Assembly (NCBI RefSeq): GCF_032452875.1
Contig: NW_026894335.1
Span: forward strand, 62,001-126,000
DNA: 64,000 bases
DNA from: Bos javanicus
Lineage: Eukaryota > Chordata > Mammalia > Artiodactyla > Bovidae
Direction of reading: 5' to 3'
The notes beneath the pieces are model-generated. The model was not told the DNA's origin. It saw only the letters and a program-made list of their open reading frames with translations, and did no database searches. Made by a program: the position numbers and the translations under genes. Below are positions 25,042-37,081 of this stretch, one piece after another (the stretch's first letter is position 1; each line of letters starts with the position of its first letter).

Positions 25042-25661
25042 GTCCCTGTTCGGTCGCCACCTGCCGGGGACCAGCCCCAACTGATCCAGGGTATTCGAAG
25101 GAGAGATGGCCTAGGCGACTATTTATATGCTAATCAGAGATGTCAAGAATAATAGTATGAGGAGAGCTCAGTAGGAAAATTCGGTGGAGAAAAGAGACTG
25201 AGTAGCTTGGTTTACGCGGAAGACCAATCAAACTTCAAGACAAGAAGTTTGCACCACTTACGTAGGCCGCAGGCGCCCTCTCGAATAGCGAAAGGTGCCT
25301 CACCCTAGACACCTTCTCGAGTGGGTCTTAGCAGCCCAGGCATAATTAGTAAGCGTGGTGGGTTCCGCGCTCCAGATGGAGACTCAGCTGGAAGTTAAAG
25401 GGAAGAATGACAAGGAACTTTATGAATTGGAGCTGTAAGTTAACTCTTTGACAGAGAGAGCGAGATGGTGGTGGGGGACAGCCCCCAGTGAAATCAGAGG
25501 TGAGAGCACAAAGCAATACAGTAGGCAGACTCCGGTTTTTTGGGGGGAGATGCTCGAGAATATCCGGGTGGACTCCTGAGGCTCGATCCCGCATTTGCGT
25601 ATGCCGAGCCTCCTTCCTCATGACCTTTGTCCAGAGTGGAATGCCTCCCCGGCTCCCGGCA
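25042..25661 (-). mobile_element. PBS-LTR copy 14
   Basis: LTR proper 25,062-25,661 (600 bp), D block 24,799-25,041 (GCCATCTGAG; private GTGATTTCTGCC). T/G tract T6G6, standard 548-bp tail. Counterpart of copy 9 in the super-repeat. Confidence 0.96.
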
Positions 25662-26452
25662 CATGATCAGTGCATGCTCAGTCACGATATCAGTGCCTGC
25701 TCAGCCACGTGATCACTGACGGCACAGTCACGTGATCAGCGCCTCTCAGTCACGTGATCACCGTATGATAAACACGTGATCAGTGAACGACCAGCCACGT
25801 GATCACTGCATGCGCGGTCAGGTGGTCAGTTCCTGATCAGCCACCTGATCAGTGCGTGCACAGTCCCCTGATCAGCGCCTGTCAGTCACTGATCACTGCC
25901 TGATAAACACGTGATCAGTGCCCGAACAGCCACGTCATCAGTGCATGCGCAGTCACGTGATCAGTGCATGATAGCCACGTGATCAGTGCGTGCACAGTCC
26001 CATGATCAGCGCCTGTCAGTCACTGATCATTGCCTGATAAACACGTGATCAGTGCATGATGAGCCATGTGATCAGTGCCCGATCAGCCACGTCATCAGTG
26101 CATGCGCAGTCACGTCATCAGTGCATGATAGCCACGTGATCAGTGCATGCTCAGTCACGTGATCTGGACTTGATCAGCCACGTGATCAGTGCCTGCAGAG
26201 TCACGTGATCAGGGCCTGCTGAGCTGCGTGATTCCTGCCGGCTCATCTGCATGACAATTGCCAGCTGAGCTGCGTGATTCCTGTCGGCTCATCTGCTTGA
26301 CAATTGCCAGCTGAGCTGCGTGATTCCTGCCTGGTCACGTGCTTGATTATTGCCAGTTGAGCAGCATGATTCGTCACTGCTGAGCTCCATGCTTATTGCC
26401 TGCTGATTGCGTGGTTCGTGTCTGCTCAGCTCTTTGAGTATTGCCTCCTGAG

Positions 26453-27072
26453 GTCCCTGTTCGGTCGCCACCTGCCGGGGACCAGCCCCAACTGATCCAG
26501 GGTATTCGAAGGAGAGATGGCCTAGGCGACTATTTATATGCTAATCAGAGATGTCAAGAATAATAGTATGAGGAGAGCTCAGTAGGAAAATTCGGTGGAG
26601 AAAAGAGACTGAGTAGCTTGGTTTACGCGGAAGACCAATCAAACTTCAAGACAAGAAGTTTGCACCACTTACGTAGGCCGCAGGCGCCCTCTCGAATAGC
26701 GAAAGGTGCCTCACCCTAGACACCTTCTCGAGTGGGTCTTAGCAGCCCAGGCATAATTAGTAAGCGTGGTGGGTTCCGCGCTCCAGATGGAGACTCAGCT
26801 GGAAGTTAAAGGGAAGAATGACAAGGAACTTTATGAATTGGAGCTGTAAGTTAACTCTTTGACAGAGAGAGCGAGATGGTGGTGGGGGACAGCCCCCAGT
26901 GAAATCAGAGGTGAGAGCACAAAGCAATACAGTAGGCAGACTCCGGTTTTTTTGGGGGAGATGCTCGAGAATATCCGGGTGGACTCCTGAGGCTCGATCC
27001 CGCATTTGCGTATGCCGAGCCTCCTTCCTCATGACCTTTGTCCAGAGTGGAATGCCTCCCCGGCTCCCGGCA
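26453..27072 (-). mobile_element. PBS-LTR copy 15
   Basis: LTR proper 26,473-27,072 (600 bp), D block 26,210-26,452. T/G tract T7G5. The tail is 525 bp (one monomer fewer), missing the same GCGCAGTCACGTCATC monomer as unit 10. Confidence 0.96.
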
Positions 27073-27840
27073 CATGATCAGTGCATGCTCAGTCACGATA
27101 TCAGTGCCTGCTCAGCCACGTGATCACTGACGGCACAGTCACGTGATCAGCGCCTCTCAGTCACGTGATCACCGTATGATAAACACGTGATCAGTGAACG
27201 ACCAGCCACGTGATCACTGCATGCGCGGTCAGGTGGTCAGTTCCTGATCAGCCACCTGATCAGTGCGTGCACAGTCCCCTGATCAGCGCCTGTCAGTCAC
27301 TGATCACTGCCTGATAAACACGTGATCAGTGCCCGAACAGCCACGTCATCAGTGCATGCGCAGTCACGTGATCAGTGCATGATAGCCACGTGATCAGTGC
27401 GTGCACAGTCCCATGATCAGCGCCTGTCAGTCACTGATCATTGCCTGATAAACACGTGATCAGTGCATGATGAGCCATGTGATCAGTGCCCGATCAGCCA
27501 CGTCATCAGTGCATGATAGCCACGTGATCAGTGCATGCTCAGTCACGTGATCTGGACTTGATCAGCCACGTGATCAGTGCCTGCAGAGTCACGTGATCAG
27601 GGCCTGCTGAGCTGCGTGATTCCTGCCGGCTCATCTGCATGACAATTGCCAGCTGAGCTGCGTGATTCCTGTCGGCTCATCTGCTTGACAATTGCCAGCT
27701 GAGCTGCGTGATTCCTGCCTGGTCACGTGCTTGATTATTGCCAGTTGAGCAGCATGATTCGTCACTGCTGAGCTCCATGCTTATTGCCTGCTGATTGCGT
27801 GGTTCGTGTCTGCTCAGCTCTTTGAGTATTGCCTCCTGAG

Positions 27841-28461
27841 GTCCCTGTTCGGTCGCCACCTGCCGGGGACCAGCCCCAACTGATCCAGGGTATTCGAAGG
27901 AGAGATGGCCTAGGCGACTATTTATATGCTAATCAGAGATGTCAAGAATAATAGTATGAGGAGAGCTCAGTAGGAAAATTCGGTGGAGAAAAGAGACTGA
28001 GTAGCTTGGTTTACGCGGAAGACCAATCAAACTTCAAGACAAGAAGTTTGCACCACTTACGTAGGCCGCAGGCGCCCTCTCGAATAGCGAAAGGTGCCTC
28101 ACCCTAGACACCTTCTCGAGTGGGTCTTAGCAGCCCAGGCATAATTAGTAAGCGTGGTGGGTTCCGCGCTCCAGATGGAGACTCAGCTGGAAGTTAAAGG
28201 GAAGAATGACAAGGAACTTTATGAATTGGAGCTGTAAGTTAACTCTTTGACAGAGAGAGCGAGATGGTGGTGGGGGACAGCCCCCAGTGAAATCAGAGGT
28301 GAGAGCACAAAGCAATACAGTAGGCAGACTCCGGTTTTTTTGGGGGGAGATGCTCGAGAATATCCGGGTGGACTCCTGAGGCTCGATCCCGCATTTGCGT
28401 ATGCCGAGCCTCCTTCCTCATGACCTTTGTCCAGAGTGGAATGCCTCCCCGGCTCCCGGCA
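27841..28461 (-). mobile_element. PBS-LTR copy 16
   Basis: LTR proper 27,861-28,461 (601 bp), D block 27,598-27,840. T/G tract T7G6, standard tail, consensus sequence. Confidence 0.96.
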
Positions 28462-29252
28462 CATGATCAGTGCATGCTCAGTCACGATATCAGTGCCTGC
28501 TCAGCCACGTGATCACTGACGGCACAGTCACGTGATCAGCGCCTCTCAGTCACGTGATCACCGTATGATAAACACGTGATCAGTGAACGACCAGCCACGT
28601 GATCACTGCATGCGCGGTCAGGTGGTCAGTTCCTGATCAGCCACCTGATCAGTGCGTGCACAGTCCCCTGATCAGCGCCTGTCAGTCACTGATCACTGCC
28701 TGATAAACACGTGATCAGTGCCCGAACAGCCACGTCATCAGTGCATGCGCAGTCACGTGATCAGTGCATGATAGCCACGTGATCAGTGCGTGCACAGTCC
28801 CATGATCAGCGCCTGTCAGTCACTGATCATTGCCTGATAAACACGTGATCAGTGCATGATGAGCCATGTGATCAGTGCCCGATCAGCCACGTCATCAGTG
28901 CATGCGCAGTCACGTCATCAGTGCATGATAGCCACGTGATCAGTGCATGCTCAGTCACGTGATCTGGACTTGATCAGCCACGTGATCAGTGCCTGCAGAG
29001 TCACGTGATCAGGGCCTGCTGAGCTGCGTGATTCCTGCCGGCTCATCTGCATGACAATTGCCAGCTGAGCTGCGTGATTCCTGTCGGCTCATCTGCTTGA
29101 CAATTGCCAGCTGAGCTGCGTGATTCCTGCCTGGTCACGTGCTTGATTATTGCCAGTTGAGCAGCATGATTCGTCACTGCTGAGCTCCATGCTTATTGCC
29201 TGCTGATTGCGTGGTTCGTGTCTGCTCAGCTCTTTGAGTATTGCCTCCTGAG

Positions 29253-29873
29253 GTCCCTGTTCGGTCGCCACCTGCCGGGGACCAGCCCCAACTGATCCAG
29301 GGTATTCGAAGGAGAGATGGCCTAGGCGACTATTTATATGCTAATCAGAGATGTCAAGAATAATAGTATGAGGAGAGCTCAGTAGGAAAATTCGGTGGAG
29401 AAAAGAGACTGAGTAGCTTGGTTTACGCGGAAGACCAATCAAACTTCAAGACAAGAAGTTTGCACCACTTACGTAGGCCGCAGGCGCCCTCTCGAATAGC
29501 GAAAGGTGCCTCACCCTAGACACCTTCTCGAGTGGGTCTTAGCAGCCCAGGCATAATTAGTAAGCGTGGTGGGTTCCGCGCTCCAGATGGAGACTCAGCT
29601 GGAAGTTAAAGGGAAGAATGACAAGGAACTTTATGAATTGGAGCTGTAAGTTAACTCTTTGACAGAGAGAGCGAGATGGTGGTGGGGGACAGCCCCCAGT
29701 GAAATCAGAGGTGAGAGCACAAAGCAATACAGTAGGCAGACTCCGGTTTTTTTGGGGGGAGATGCTCGAGAATATCCGGGTGGACTCCTGAGGCTCGATC
29801 CCGCATTTGCGTATGCCGAGCCTCCTTCCTCATGACCTTTGTCCAGAGTGGAATGCCTCCCCGGCTCCCGGCA
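29253..29873 (-). mobile_element. PBS-LTR copy 17
   Basis: LTR proper 29,273-29,873 (601 bp), D block 29,010-29,252. T/G tract T7G6, standard tail. Appears identical to copy 16 by eye. Confidence 0.96.
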
Positions 29874-30664
29874 CATGATCAGTGCATGCTCAGTCACGAT
29901 ATCAGTGCCTGCTCAGCCACGTGATCACTGACGGCACAGTCACGTGATCAGCGCCTCTCAGTCACGTGATCACCGTATGATAAACACGTGATCAGTGAAC
30001 GACCAGCCACGTGATCACTGCATGCGCGGTCAGGTGGTCAGTTCCTGATCAGCCACCTGATCAGTGCGTGCACAGTCCCCTGATCAGCGCCTGTCAGTCA
30101 CTGATCACTGCCTGATAAACACGTGATCAGTGCCCGAACAGCCACGTCATCAGTGCATGCGCAGTCACGTGATCAGTGCATGATAGCCACGTGATCAGTG
30201 CGTGCACAGTCCCATGATCAGCGCCTGTCAGTCACTGATCATTGCCTGATAAACACGTGATCAGTGCATGATGAGCCATGTGATCAGTGCCCGATCAGCC
30301 ACGTCATCAGTGCATGCGCAGTCACGTCATCAGTGCATGATAGCCACGTGATCAGTGCATGCTCAGTCACGTGATCTGGACTTGATCAGCCACGTGATCA
30401 GTGCCTGCAGAGTCACGTGATCAGGGCCTGCTGAGCTGCGTGATTCCTGCCGGCTCATCTGCATGACAATTGCCAGCTGAGCTGCGTGATTCCTGTCGGC
30501 TCATCTGCTTGACAATTGCCAGCTGAGCTGCGTGATTCCTGCCTGGTCACGTGCTTGATTATTGCCAGTTGAGCAGCATGATTCGTCACTGCTGAGCTCC
30601 ATGCTTATTGCCTGCTGATTGCGTGGTTCGTGTCTGCTCAGCTCTTTGAGTATTGCCTCCTGAG

Positions 30665-31283
30665 GTCCCTGTTCGGTCGCCACCTGCCGGGGACCAGCCC
30701 CAACTGATCCAGGGTATTCGAAGGAGAGATGGCCTAGGCGACTATTTATATGCTAATCAGAGATGTCAAGAATAATAGTATGAGGAGAGCTCAGTAGGAA
30801 AATTCGGTGGAGAAAAGAGACTGAGTAGCTTGGTTTACGCGGAAGACCAATCAAACTTCAAGACAAGAAGTTTGCACCACTTACGTAGGCCGCAGGCGCC
30901 CTCTCGAATAGCGAAAGGTGCCTCACCCTAGACACCTTCTCGAGTGGGTCTTAGCAGCCCAGGCATAATTAGTAAGCGTGGTGGGTTCCGCGCTCCAGAT
31001 GGAGACTCAGCTGGAAGTTAAAGGGAAGAATGACAAGGAACTTTATGAATTGGAGCTGTAAGTTAACTCTTTGACAGAGAGAGCGAGATGGTGGTGGGGG
31101 ACAGCCCCCAGTGAAATCAGAGGTGAGAGCACAAAGCAATACAGTAGGCAGACTCCGGTTTTTTGGGGGAGATGCTCGAGAATATCCGGGTGGACTCCTG
31201 AGGCTCGATCCCGCATTTGCGTATGCCGAGCCTCCTTCCTCATGACCTTTGTCCAGAGTGGAAGGCCTCCCCGGCTCCCGGCA
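30665..31283 (-). mobile_element. PBS-LTR copy 18
   Basis: LTR proper 30,685-31,283 (599 bp), D block 30,422-30,664. T/G tract T6G5. GGAAGGCCTCC replaces GGAATGCCTCC, as in copies 27 and 33. Followed by an S-type tail. Confidence 0.96.
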
Positions 31284-31696
31284 CATGATCAGTGCATGCT
31301 CAGTCACGATATCAGTGCCTGATCAGCCACGTGATCACTGACGGCACAGTCACGTGATCAGCGCCTCTCAGTCACGTGATCACCGTATGATAAACACGTG
31401 ATCACCGTATGATAAACACGTGATCAGTGATCGACCAGCCACGTGATCACTGCATGCGAGGTCAGGTGGTCAGTTCCTGATCAGCCACCTGATCAGTGCG
31501 TGCACAGTCCCATGATCAGCGCCTGTCAGTCACTGATCACTGCCCGATAAACACGTGATCAGTGCCCGATCAGCCACGTCATCAGTGCATGCGCAGTCAC
31601 GTCATCAGTGCATGATAGCCACGTGATCAGTGCATGCTCAGTCACGTGTTCTGGACTTGATCAGCCACGTGATCAGTGCCTGCAGAGTCACGTGAT
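31284..31696 (-). repeat. S-type (short) monomer tail of unit 18
   Basis: 413 bp, with duplicated CACCGTATGATAAACACG, GCGAGGTCAGG and ACTGCCCGATAAAC, and about six monomers lost. Very similar to the unit 1 and 13 tails. The next D block carries GCCATCTGAG. Confidence 0.86.
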
Positions 31697-31939
31697 CAGG
31701 GCCTGCTGAGCTGCGTGATTCCTGCCGGCTCATCTGCATGACAATTGCCATCTGAGCTGCGTGATTCCTGTCGGCTCATCTGCTTGACAATTGCCAGCTG
31801 AGCTGCGTGATTCCTGCCTGGTCACGTGCTTGATTATTGCCAGTTGAGCAGCATGATTCGTCACTGCTGAGCTCCATGCTTATTGCCTGCTGATTGCGTG
31901 GTTCGTGTCTGCTCAGCTCTTTGAGTATTGCCTCCTGAG

Positions 31940-32559
31940 GTCCCTGTTCGGTCGCCACCTGCCGGGGACCAGCCCCAACTGATCCAGGGTATTCGAAGGA
32001 GAGATGGCCTAGGCGACTATTTATATGCTAATCAGAGATGTCAAGAATAATAGTATGAGGAGAGCTCAGTAGGAAAATTCGGTGGAGAAAAGAGACTGAG
32101 TAGCTTGGTTTACGCGGAAGACCAATCAAACTTCAAGACAAGAAGTTTGCACCACTTACGTAGGCCGCAGGCGCCCTCTCGAATAGCGAAAGGTGCCTCA
32201 CCCTAGACACCTTCTCGAGTGGGTCTTAGCAGCCCAGGCATAATTAGTAAGCGTGGTGGGTTCCGCGCTCCAGATGGAGACTCAGCTGGAAGTTAAAGGG
32301 AAGAATGACAAGGAACTTTATGAATTGGAGCTGTAAGTTAACTCTTTGACAGAGAGAGCGAGATGGTGGTGGGGGACAGCCCCCAGTGAAATCAGAGGTG
32401 AGAGCACAAAGCAATACAGTAGGCAGACTCCGGTTTTTTTGGGGGAGATGCTCGAGAATATCCGGGTGGACTCCTGAGGCTCGATCCCGCATTTGCGTAT
32501 GCCGAGCCTCCTTCCTCATGACCTTTGTCCAGAGTGGAATGCCTCCCCGGCTCCCGGCA
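31940..32559 (-). mobile_element. PBS-LTR copy 19
   Basis: LTR proper 31,960-32,559 (600 bp), D block 31,697-31,939. T/G tract T7G5. Tail 552 bp, with a 4-bp irregularity near 32,815 (CAGTGCAGTGCCGAAC). Confidence 0.96.
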
Positions 32560-33354
32560 CATGATCAGTGCATGCTCAGTCACGATATCAGTGCCTGCTC
32601 AGCCACGTGATCACTGACGGCACAGTCACGTGATCAGCGCCTCTCAGTCACGTGATCACCGTATGATAAACACGTGATCAGTGAACGACCAGCCACGTGA
32701 TCACTGCATGCGCGGTCAGGTGGTCAGTTCCTGATCAGCCACCTGATCAGTGCGTGCACAGTCCCCTGATCAGCGCCTGTCAGTCACTGATCACTGCCTG
32801 ATAAACACGTGATCAGTGCAGTGCCGAACAGCCACGTCATCAGTGCATGCGCAGTCACGTGATCAGTGCATGATAGCCACGTGATCAGTGCGTGCACAGT
32901 CCCATGATCAGCGCCTGTCAGTCACTGATCATTGCCTGATAAACACGTGATCAGTGCATGATGAGCCATGTGATCAGTGCCCGATCAGCCACGTCATCAG
33001 TGCATGCGCAGTCACGTCATCAGTGCATGATAGCCACGTGATCAGTGCATGCTCAGTCACGTGATCTGGACTTGATCAGCCACGTGATCAGTGCCTGCAG
33101 AGTCACGTGATCAGGGCCTGCTGAGCTGCGTGATTCCTGCCGGCTCATCTGCATGACAATTGCCAGCTGAGCTGCGTGATTCCTGTCGGCTCATCTGCTT
33201 GACAATTGCCAGCTGAGCTGCGTGATTCCTGCCTGGTCACGTGCTTGATTATTGCCAGTTGAGCAGCATGATTCGTCACTGCTGAGCTCCATGCTTATTG
33301 CCTGCTGATTGCGTGGTTCGTGTCTGCTCAGCTCTTTGAGTATTGCCTCCTGAG

Positions 33355-33974
33355 GTCCCTGTTCGGTCGCCACCTGCCGGGGACCAGCCCCAACTGATCC
33401 AGGGTATTCGAAGGAGAGATGGCCTAGGCGACTATTTATATGCTAATCAGAGATGTCAAGAATAATAGTATGAGGAGAGCTCAGTAGGAAAATTCGGTGG
33501 AGAAAAGAGACTGAGTAGCTTGGTTTACGCGGAAGACCAATCAAACTTCAAGACAAGAAGTTTGCACCACTTACGTAGGCCGCAGGCGCCCTCTCGAATA
33601 GCGAAAGGTGCCTCACCCTAGACACCTTCTCGAGTGGGTCTTAGCAGCCCAGGCATAATTAGTAAGCGTGGTGGGTTCCGCGCTCCAGATGGAGACTCAG
33701 CTGGAAGTTAAAGGGAAGAATGACAAGGAACTTTATGAATTGGAGCTGTAAGTTAACTCTTTGACAGAGAGAGCGAGATGGTGGTGGGGGACAGCCCCCA
33801 GTGAAATCAGAGGTGAGAGCACAAAGCAATACAGTAGGCAGACTCCGGTTTTTTGGGGGGAGATGCTCGAGAATATCCGGGTGGACTCCTGAGGCTCGAT
33901 CCCGCATTTGCGTATGCCGAGCCTCCTTCCTCATGACCTTTGTCCAGAGTGGAATGCCTCCCCGGCTCCCGGCA
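33355..33974 (-). mobile_element. PBS-LTR copy 20
   Basis: LTR proper 33,375-33,974 (600 bp), D block 33,112-33,354. T/G tract T6G6. Followed by the longest single-unit tail in the array (945 bp). Confidence 0.96.
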
Positions 33975-34919
33975 CATGATCAGTGCATGCTCAGTCACGA
34001 TATCAGTGCCTGCTCAGCCACGTGATCACTGACGGCACAGTCACGTGATCAGCGCCTCTCAGTCACGTGATCACCGTATGATAAACACGTGATCAGTGAA
34101 CGACCAGCCACGTGATCACTGCATGCGCGGTCAGGTGGTCAGTTCCTGATCAGCCACCTGATCAGTGCGTGCACAGTCCCCTGATCAGCGCCTGTCAGTC
34201 ACTGATCACTGCCTGATAAACACGTGATCAGTGCATGCCATGTGATCAGTGCAACAGCCACGTCATCAGTGCATGCGCAGTCACGTGATCAGTGCATGAT
34301 AGCCACGTGATCAGTGCGTGCACAGTCCCATGATCAGCGCCTGTCAGTCACTGATCATTGCCTGATAAACACGTGATCAGTGCATGATGAGCCATGTGAT
34401 CAGTGCCCGATCAGCCACGTCATCAGTGCATGCGCAGTCACGTCATCAGTGCATGATAGCCACGTGATCAGTGCATGCTCAGTCACGTGATCAGTGATCA
34501 TGTGATCAGTGCCAGCCACGTGATCAGCATGCGTCAGGTGGTCAGTTCCTGATCAGCCACCTGATCAGTGCGTGCATAGTCTGATCAGCGCCTGTCAGTC
34601 ACTGATCACTGCCTGATAAACACGTGATCAGTGCCCGAACAGCCACGTCATCAGTGCATGCGCAGTCACGTGATCAGTGCATGATAGCCACGTGATCAGT
34701 GCGTGCACAGTCCCATGATCAGCGCCTGTCAGTCACTGATCATTGCCTGATAAACACGTGATCAGTGCATGAGCCATGTGATCAGTGCCCGATCAGCCAC
34801 GTCATCAGTGCATGCGCAGTCACGTCATCAGTGCATGATAGCCACGTGATCAGTGCATGCTCAGTCACGTGATCTGGACTTGATCAGCCACGTGATCAGT
34901 GCCTGCAGAGTCACGTGAT
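33975..34919 (-). repeat. Expanded 945-bp tail with internal partial duplication
   Basis: Tail sequence from GTCAGGTGGTCAGTTCC onward occurs twice, near 34,130 and 34,527, adding about 397 bp. The joins are irregular: GTGCATGCCATGTG near 34,230 and CAGTGATCATGTGATC near 34,490, where variant monomers are shortened. Partial duplication by misaligned exchange or an assembly patch. Confidence 0.8.
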
Positions 34920-35162
34920 CAGGGCCTGCTGAGCTGCGTGATTCCTGCCGGCTCATCTGCATGACAATTGCCAGCTGAGCTGCGTGATTCCTGTCGGCTC
35001 ATCTGCTTGACAATTGCCAGCTGAGCTGCGTGATTCCTGCCTGGTCACGTGCTTGATTATTGCCAGTTGAGCAGCATGATTCGTCACTGCTGAGCTCCAT
35101 GCTTATTGCCTGCTGATTGCGTGGTTCGTGTCTGCTCAGCTCTTTGAGTATTGCCTCCTGAG

Positions 35163-35782
35163 GTCCCTGTTCGGTCGCCACCTGCCGGGGACCAGCCCCA
35201 ACTGATCCAGGGTATTCGAAGGAGAGATGGCCTAGGCGACTATTTATATGCTAATCAGAGATGTCAAGAATAATAGTATGAGGAGAGCTCAGTAGGAAAA
35301 TTCGGTGGAGAAAAGAGACTGAGTAGCTTGGTTTACGCGGAAGACCAATCAAACTTCAAGACAAGAAGTTTGCACCACTTACGTAGGCCGCAGGCGCCCT
35401 CTCGAATAGCGAAAGGTGCCTCACCCTAGACACCTTCTCGAGTGGGTCTTAGCAGCCCAGGCATAATTAGTAAGCGTGGTGGGTTCCGCGCTCCAGATGG
35501 AGACTCAGCTGGAAGTTAAAGGGAAGAATGACAAGGAACTTTATGAATTGGAGCTGTAAGTTAACTCTTTGACAGAGAGAGCGAGATGGTGGTGGGGGAC
35601 AGCCCCCAGTGAAATCAGAGGTGAGAGCACAAAGCAATACAGTAGGCAGACTCCGGTTTTTTTGGGGGAGATGCTCGAGAATATCCGGGTGGACTCCTGA
35701 GGCTCGATCCCGCATTTGCGTATGCCGAGCCTCCTTCCTCATGACCTTTGTCCAGAGTGGAATGCCTCCCCGGCTCCCGGCA
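35163..35782 (-). mobile_element. PBS-LTR copy 21
   Basis: LTR proper 35,183-35,782 (600 bp), D block 34,920-35,162. T/G tract T7G5, standard 548-bp tail. Confidence 0.96.
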
Positions 35783-36573
35783 CATGATCAGTGCATGCTC
35801 AGTCACGATATCAGTGCCTGCTCAGCCACGTGATCACTGACGGCACAGTCACGTGATCAGCGCCTCTCAGTCACGTGATCACCGTATGATAAACACGTGA
35901 TCAGTGAACGACCAGCCACGTGATCACTGCATGCGCGGTCAGGTGGTCAGTTCCTGATCAGCCACCTGATCAGTGCGTGCACAGTCCCCTGATCAGCGCC
36001 TGTCAGTCACTGATCACTGCCTGATAAACACGTGATCAGTGCCCGAACAGCCACGTCATCAGTGCATGCGCAGTCACGTGATCAGTGCATGATAGCCACG
36101 TGATCAGTGCGTGCACAGTCCCATGATCAGCGCCTGTCAGTCACTGATCATTGCCTGATAAACACGTGATCAGTGCATGATGAGCCATGTGATCAGTGCC
36201 CGATCAGCCACGTCATCAGTGCATGCGCAGTCACGTCATCAGTGCATGATAGCCACGTGATCAGTGCATGCTCAGTCACGTGATCTGGACTTGATCAGCC
36301 ACGTGATCAGTGCCTGCAGAGTCACGTGATCAGGGCCTGCTGAGCTGCGTGATTCCTGCCGGCTCATCTGCATGACAATTGCCAGCTGAGCTGCGTGATT
36401 CCTGTCGGCTCATCTGCTTGACAATTGCCAGCTGAGCTGCGTGATTCCTGCCTGGTCACGTGCTTGATTATTGCCAGTTGAGCAGCATGATTCGTCACTG
36501 CTGAGCTCCATGCTTATTGCCTGCTGATTGCGTGGTTCGTGTCTGCTCAGCTCTTTGAGTATTGCCTCCTGAG

Positions 36574-36591
36574 GTCCCTGTTCGGTCGCCA
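36574..36591 (-). other. Primer-binding site, tRNA-Lys3 type (reference copy)
   Basis: Minus strand TGGCGACCGAACAGGGAC matches the 3' end complement of tRNA-Lys3 (TGGCGCCCGAACAGGGAC) at 17 of 18 positions. It sits 2 bp after the CA end of the LTR, the usual retroviral spacing. The A at position 6 is present in every copy I read, so it predates amplification. Retroviral sequence stops at the last base of the PBS and the D block follows. In each unit it lies 20 to 3 bp before the LTR's low-coordinate end. Confidence 0.88.
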
Positions 36592-36651
36592 CCTGCCGGG
36601 GACCAGCCCCAACTGATCCAGGGTATTCGAAGGAGAGATGGCCTAGGCGAC

Positions 36652-36659
36652 TATTTATA
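36652..36659 (-). promoter_or_regulatory. TATA-like motif of the LTR
   Basis: TATAAATA on the minus strand, within GCATATAAATAG, 58 bp from the PBS-proximal LTR end. An inverted CCAAT (ATTGG) lies at 36,756-36,760, about 97 bp upstream. Transcription would run leftward through the PBS and D block. The implied R-U5 of about 30 nt is unusually short and I see no AATAAA, so promoter function is uncertain. The motif is kept in all copies (copy 7 has a change beside it). Confidence 0.5.
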
Positions 36660-37003
36660 TGCTAATCAGAGATGTCAAGAATAATAGTATGAGGAGAGCT
36701 CAGTAGGAAAATTCGGTGGAGAAAAGAGACTGAGTAGCTTGGTTTACGCGGAAGACCAATCAAACTTCAAGACAAGAAGTTTGCACCACTTACGTAGGCC
36801 GCAGGCGCCCTCTCGAATAGCGAAAGGTGCCTCACCCTAGACACCTTCTCGAGTGGGTCTTAGCAGCCCAGGCATAATTAGTAAGCGTGGTGGGTTCCGC
36901 GCTCCAGATGGAGACTCAGCTGGAAGTTAAAGGGAAGAATGACAAGGAACTTTATGAATTGGAGCTGTAAGTTAACTCTTTGACAGAGAGAGCGAGATGG
37001 TGG

Positions 37004-37019
37004 TGGGGGACAGCCCCCA
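37004..37019. other. GGGGG/CCCCC hairpin in the LTR
   Basis: TGGGGGACAGCCCCCA is a perfect 6-bp stem with an ACAG loop, conserved across copies except copy 6, where ACAGCACCC breaks it. It lies about 70 bp from the T/G homopolymer tract. It could form an RNA stem-loop if the LTR is transcribed; no known function is assigned. Confidence 0.55.
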
Positions 37020-37069
37020 GTGAAATCAGAGGTGAGAGCACAAAGCAATACAGTAGGCAGACTCCGGTT

Positions 37070-37081
37070 TTTTGGGGGGAG
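37070..37081. repeat. T/G homopolymer tract, the LTR length-variable site
   Basis: GG-T(n)-G(n)-A with T 4-7 and G 5-8. Differences in total tract length account for every LTR length difference I measured (598-603 bp), apart from one missing G in copy 1 and an inserted C within the tract of copy 7. Either slippage or sequencing homopolymer error. Confidence 0.8.

Noticed and set aside
36960..36980. Splice donor (GTAAGT) on the plus strand of the LTR
   Set aside because: Antisense to the LTR, poor exon-side match, no acceptor or exon evidence, and lost in copies 2 and 5 (CTCTAAG).
37004..37019. Bacterial-type terminator (GC stem near a T run)
   Set aside because: The stem and the T tract are about 50 bp apart and the setting is mammalian satellite DNA.
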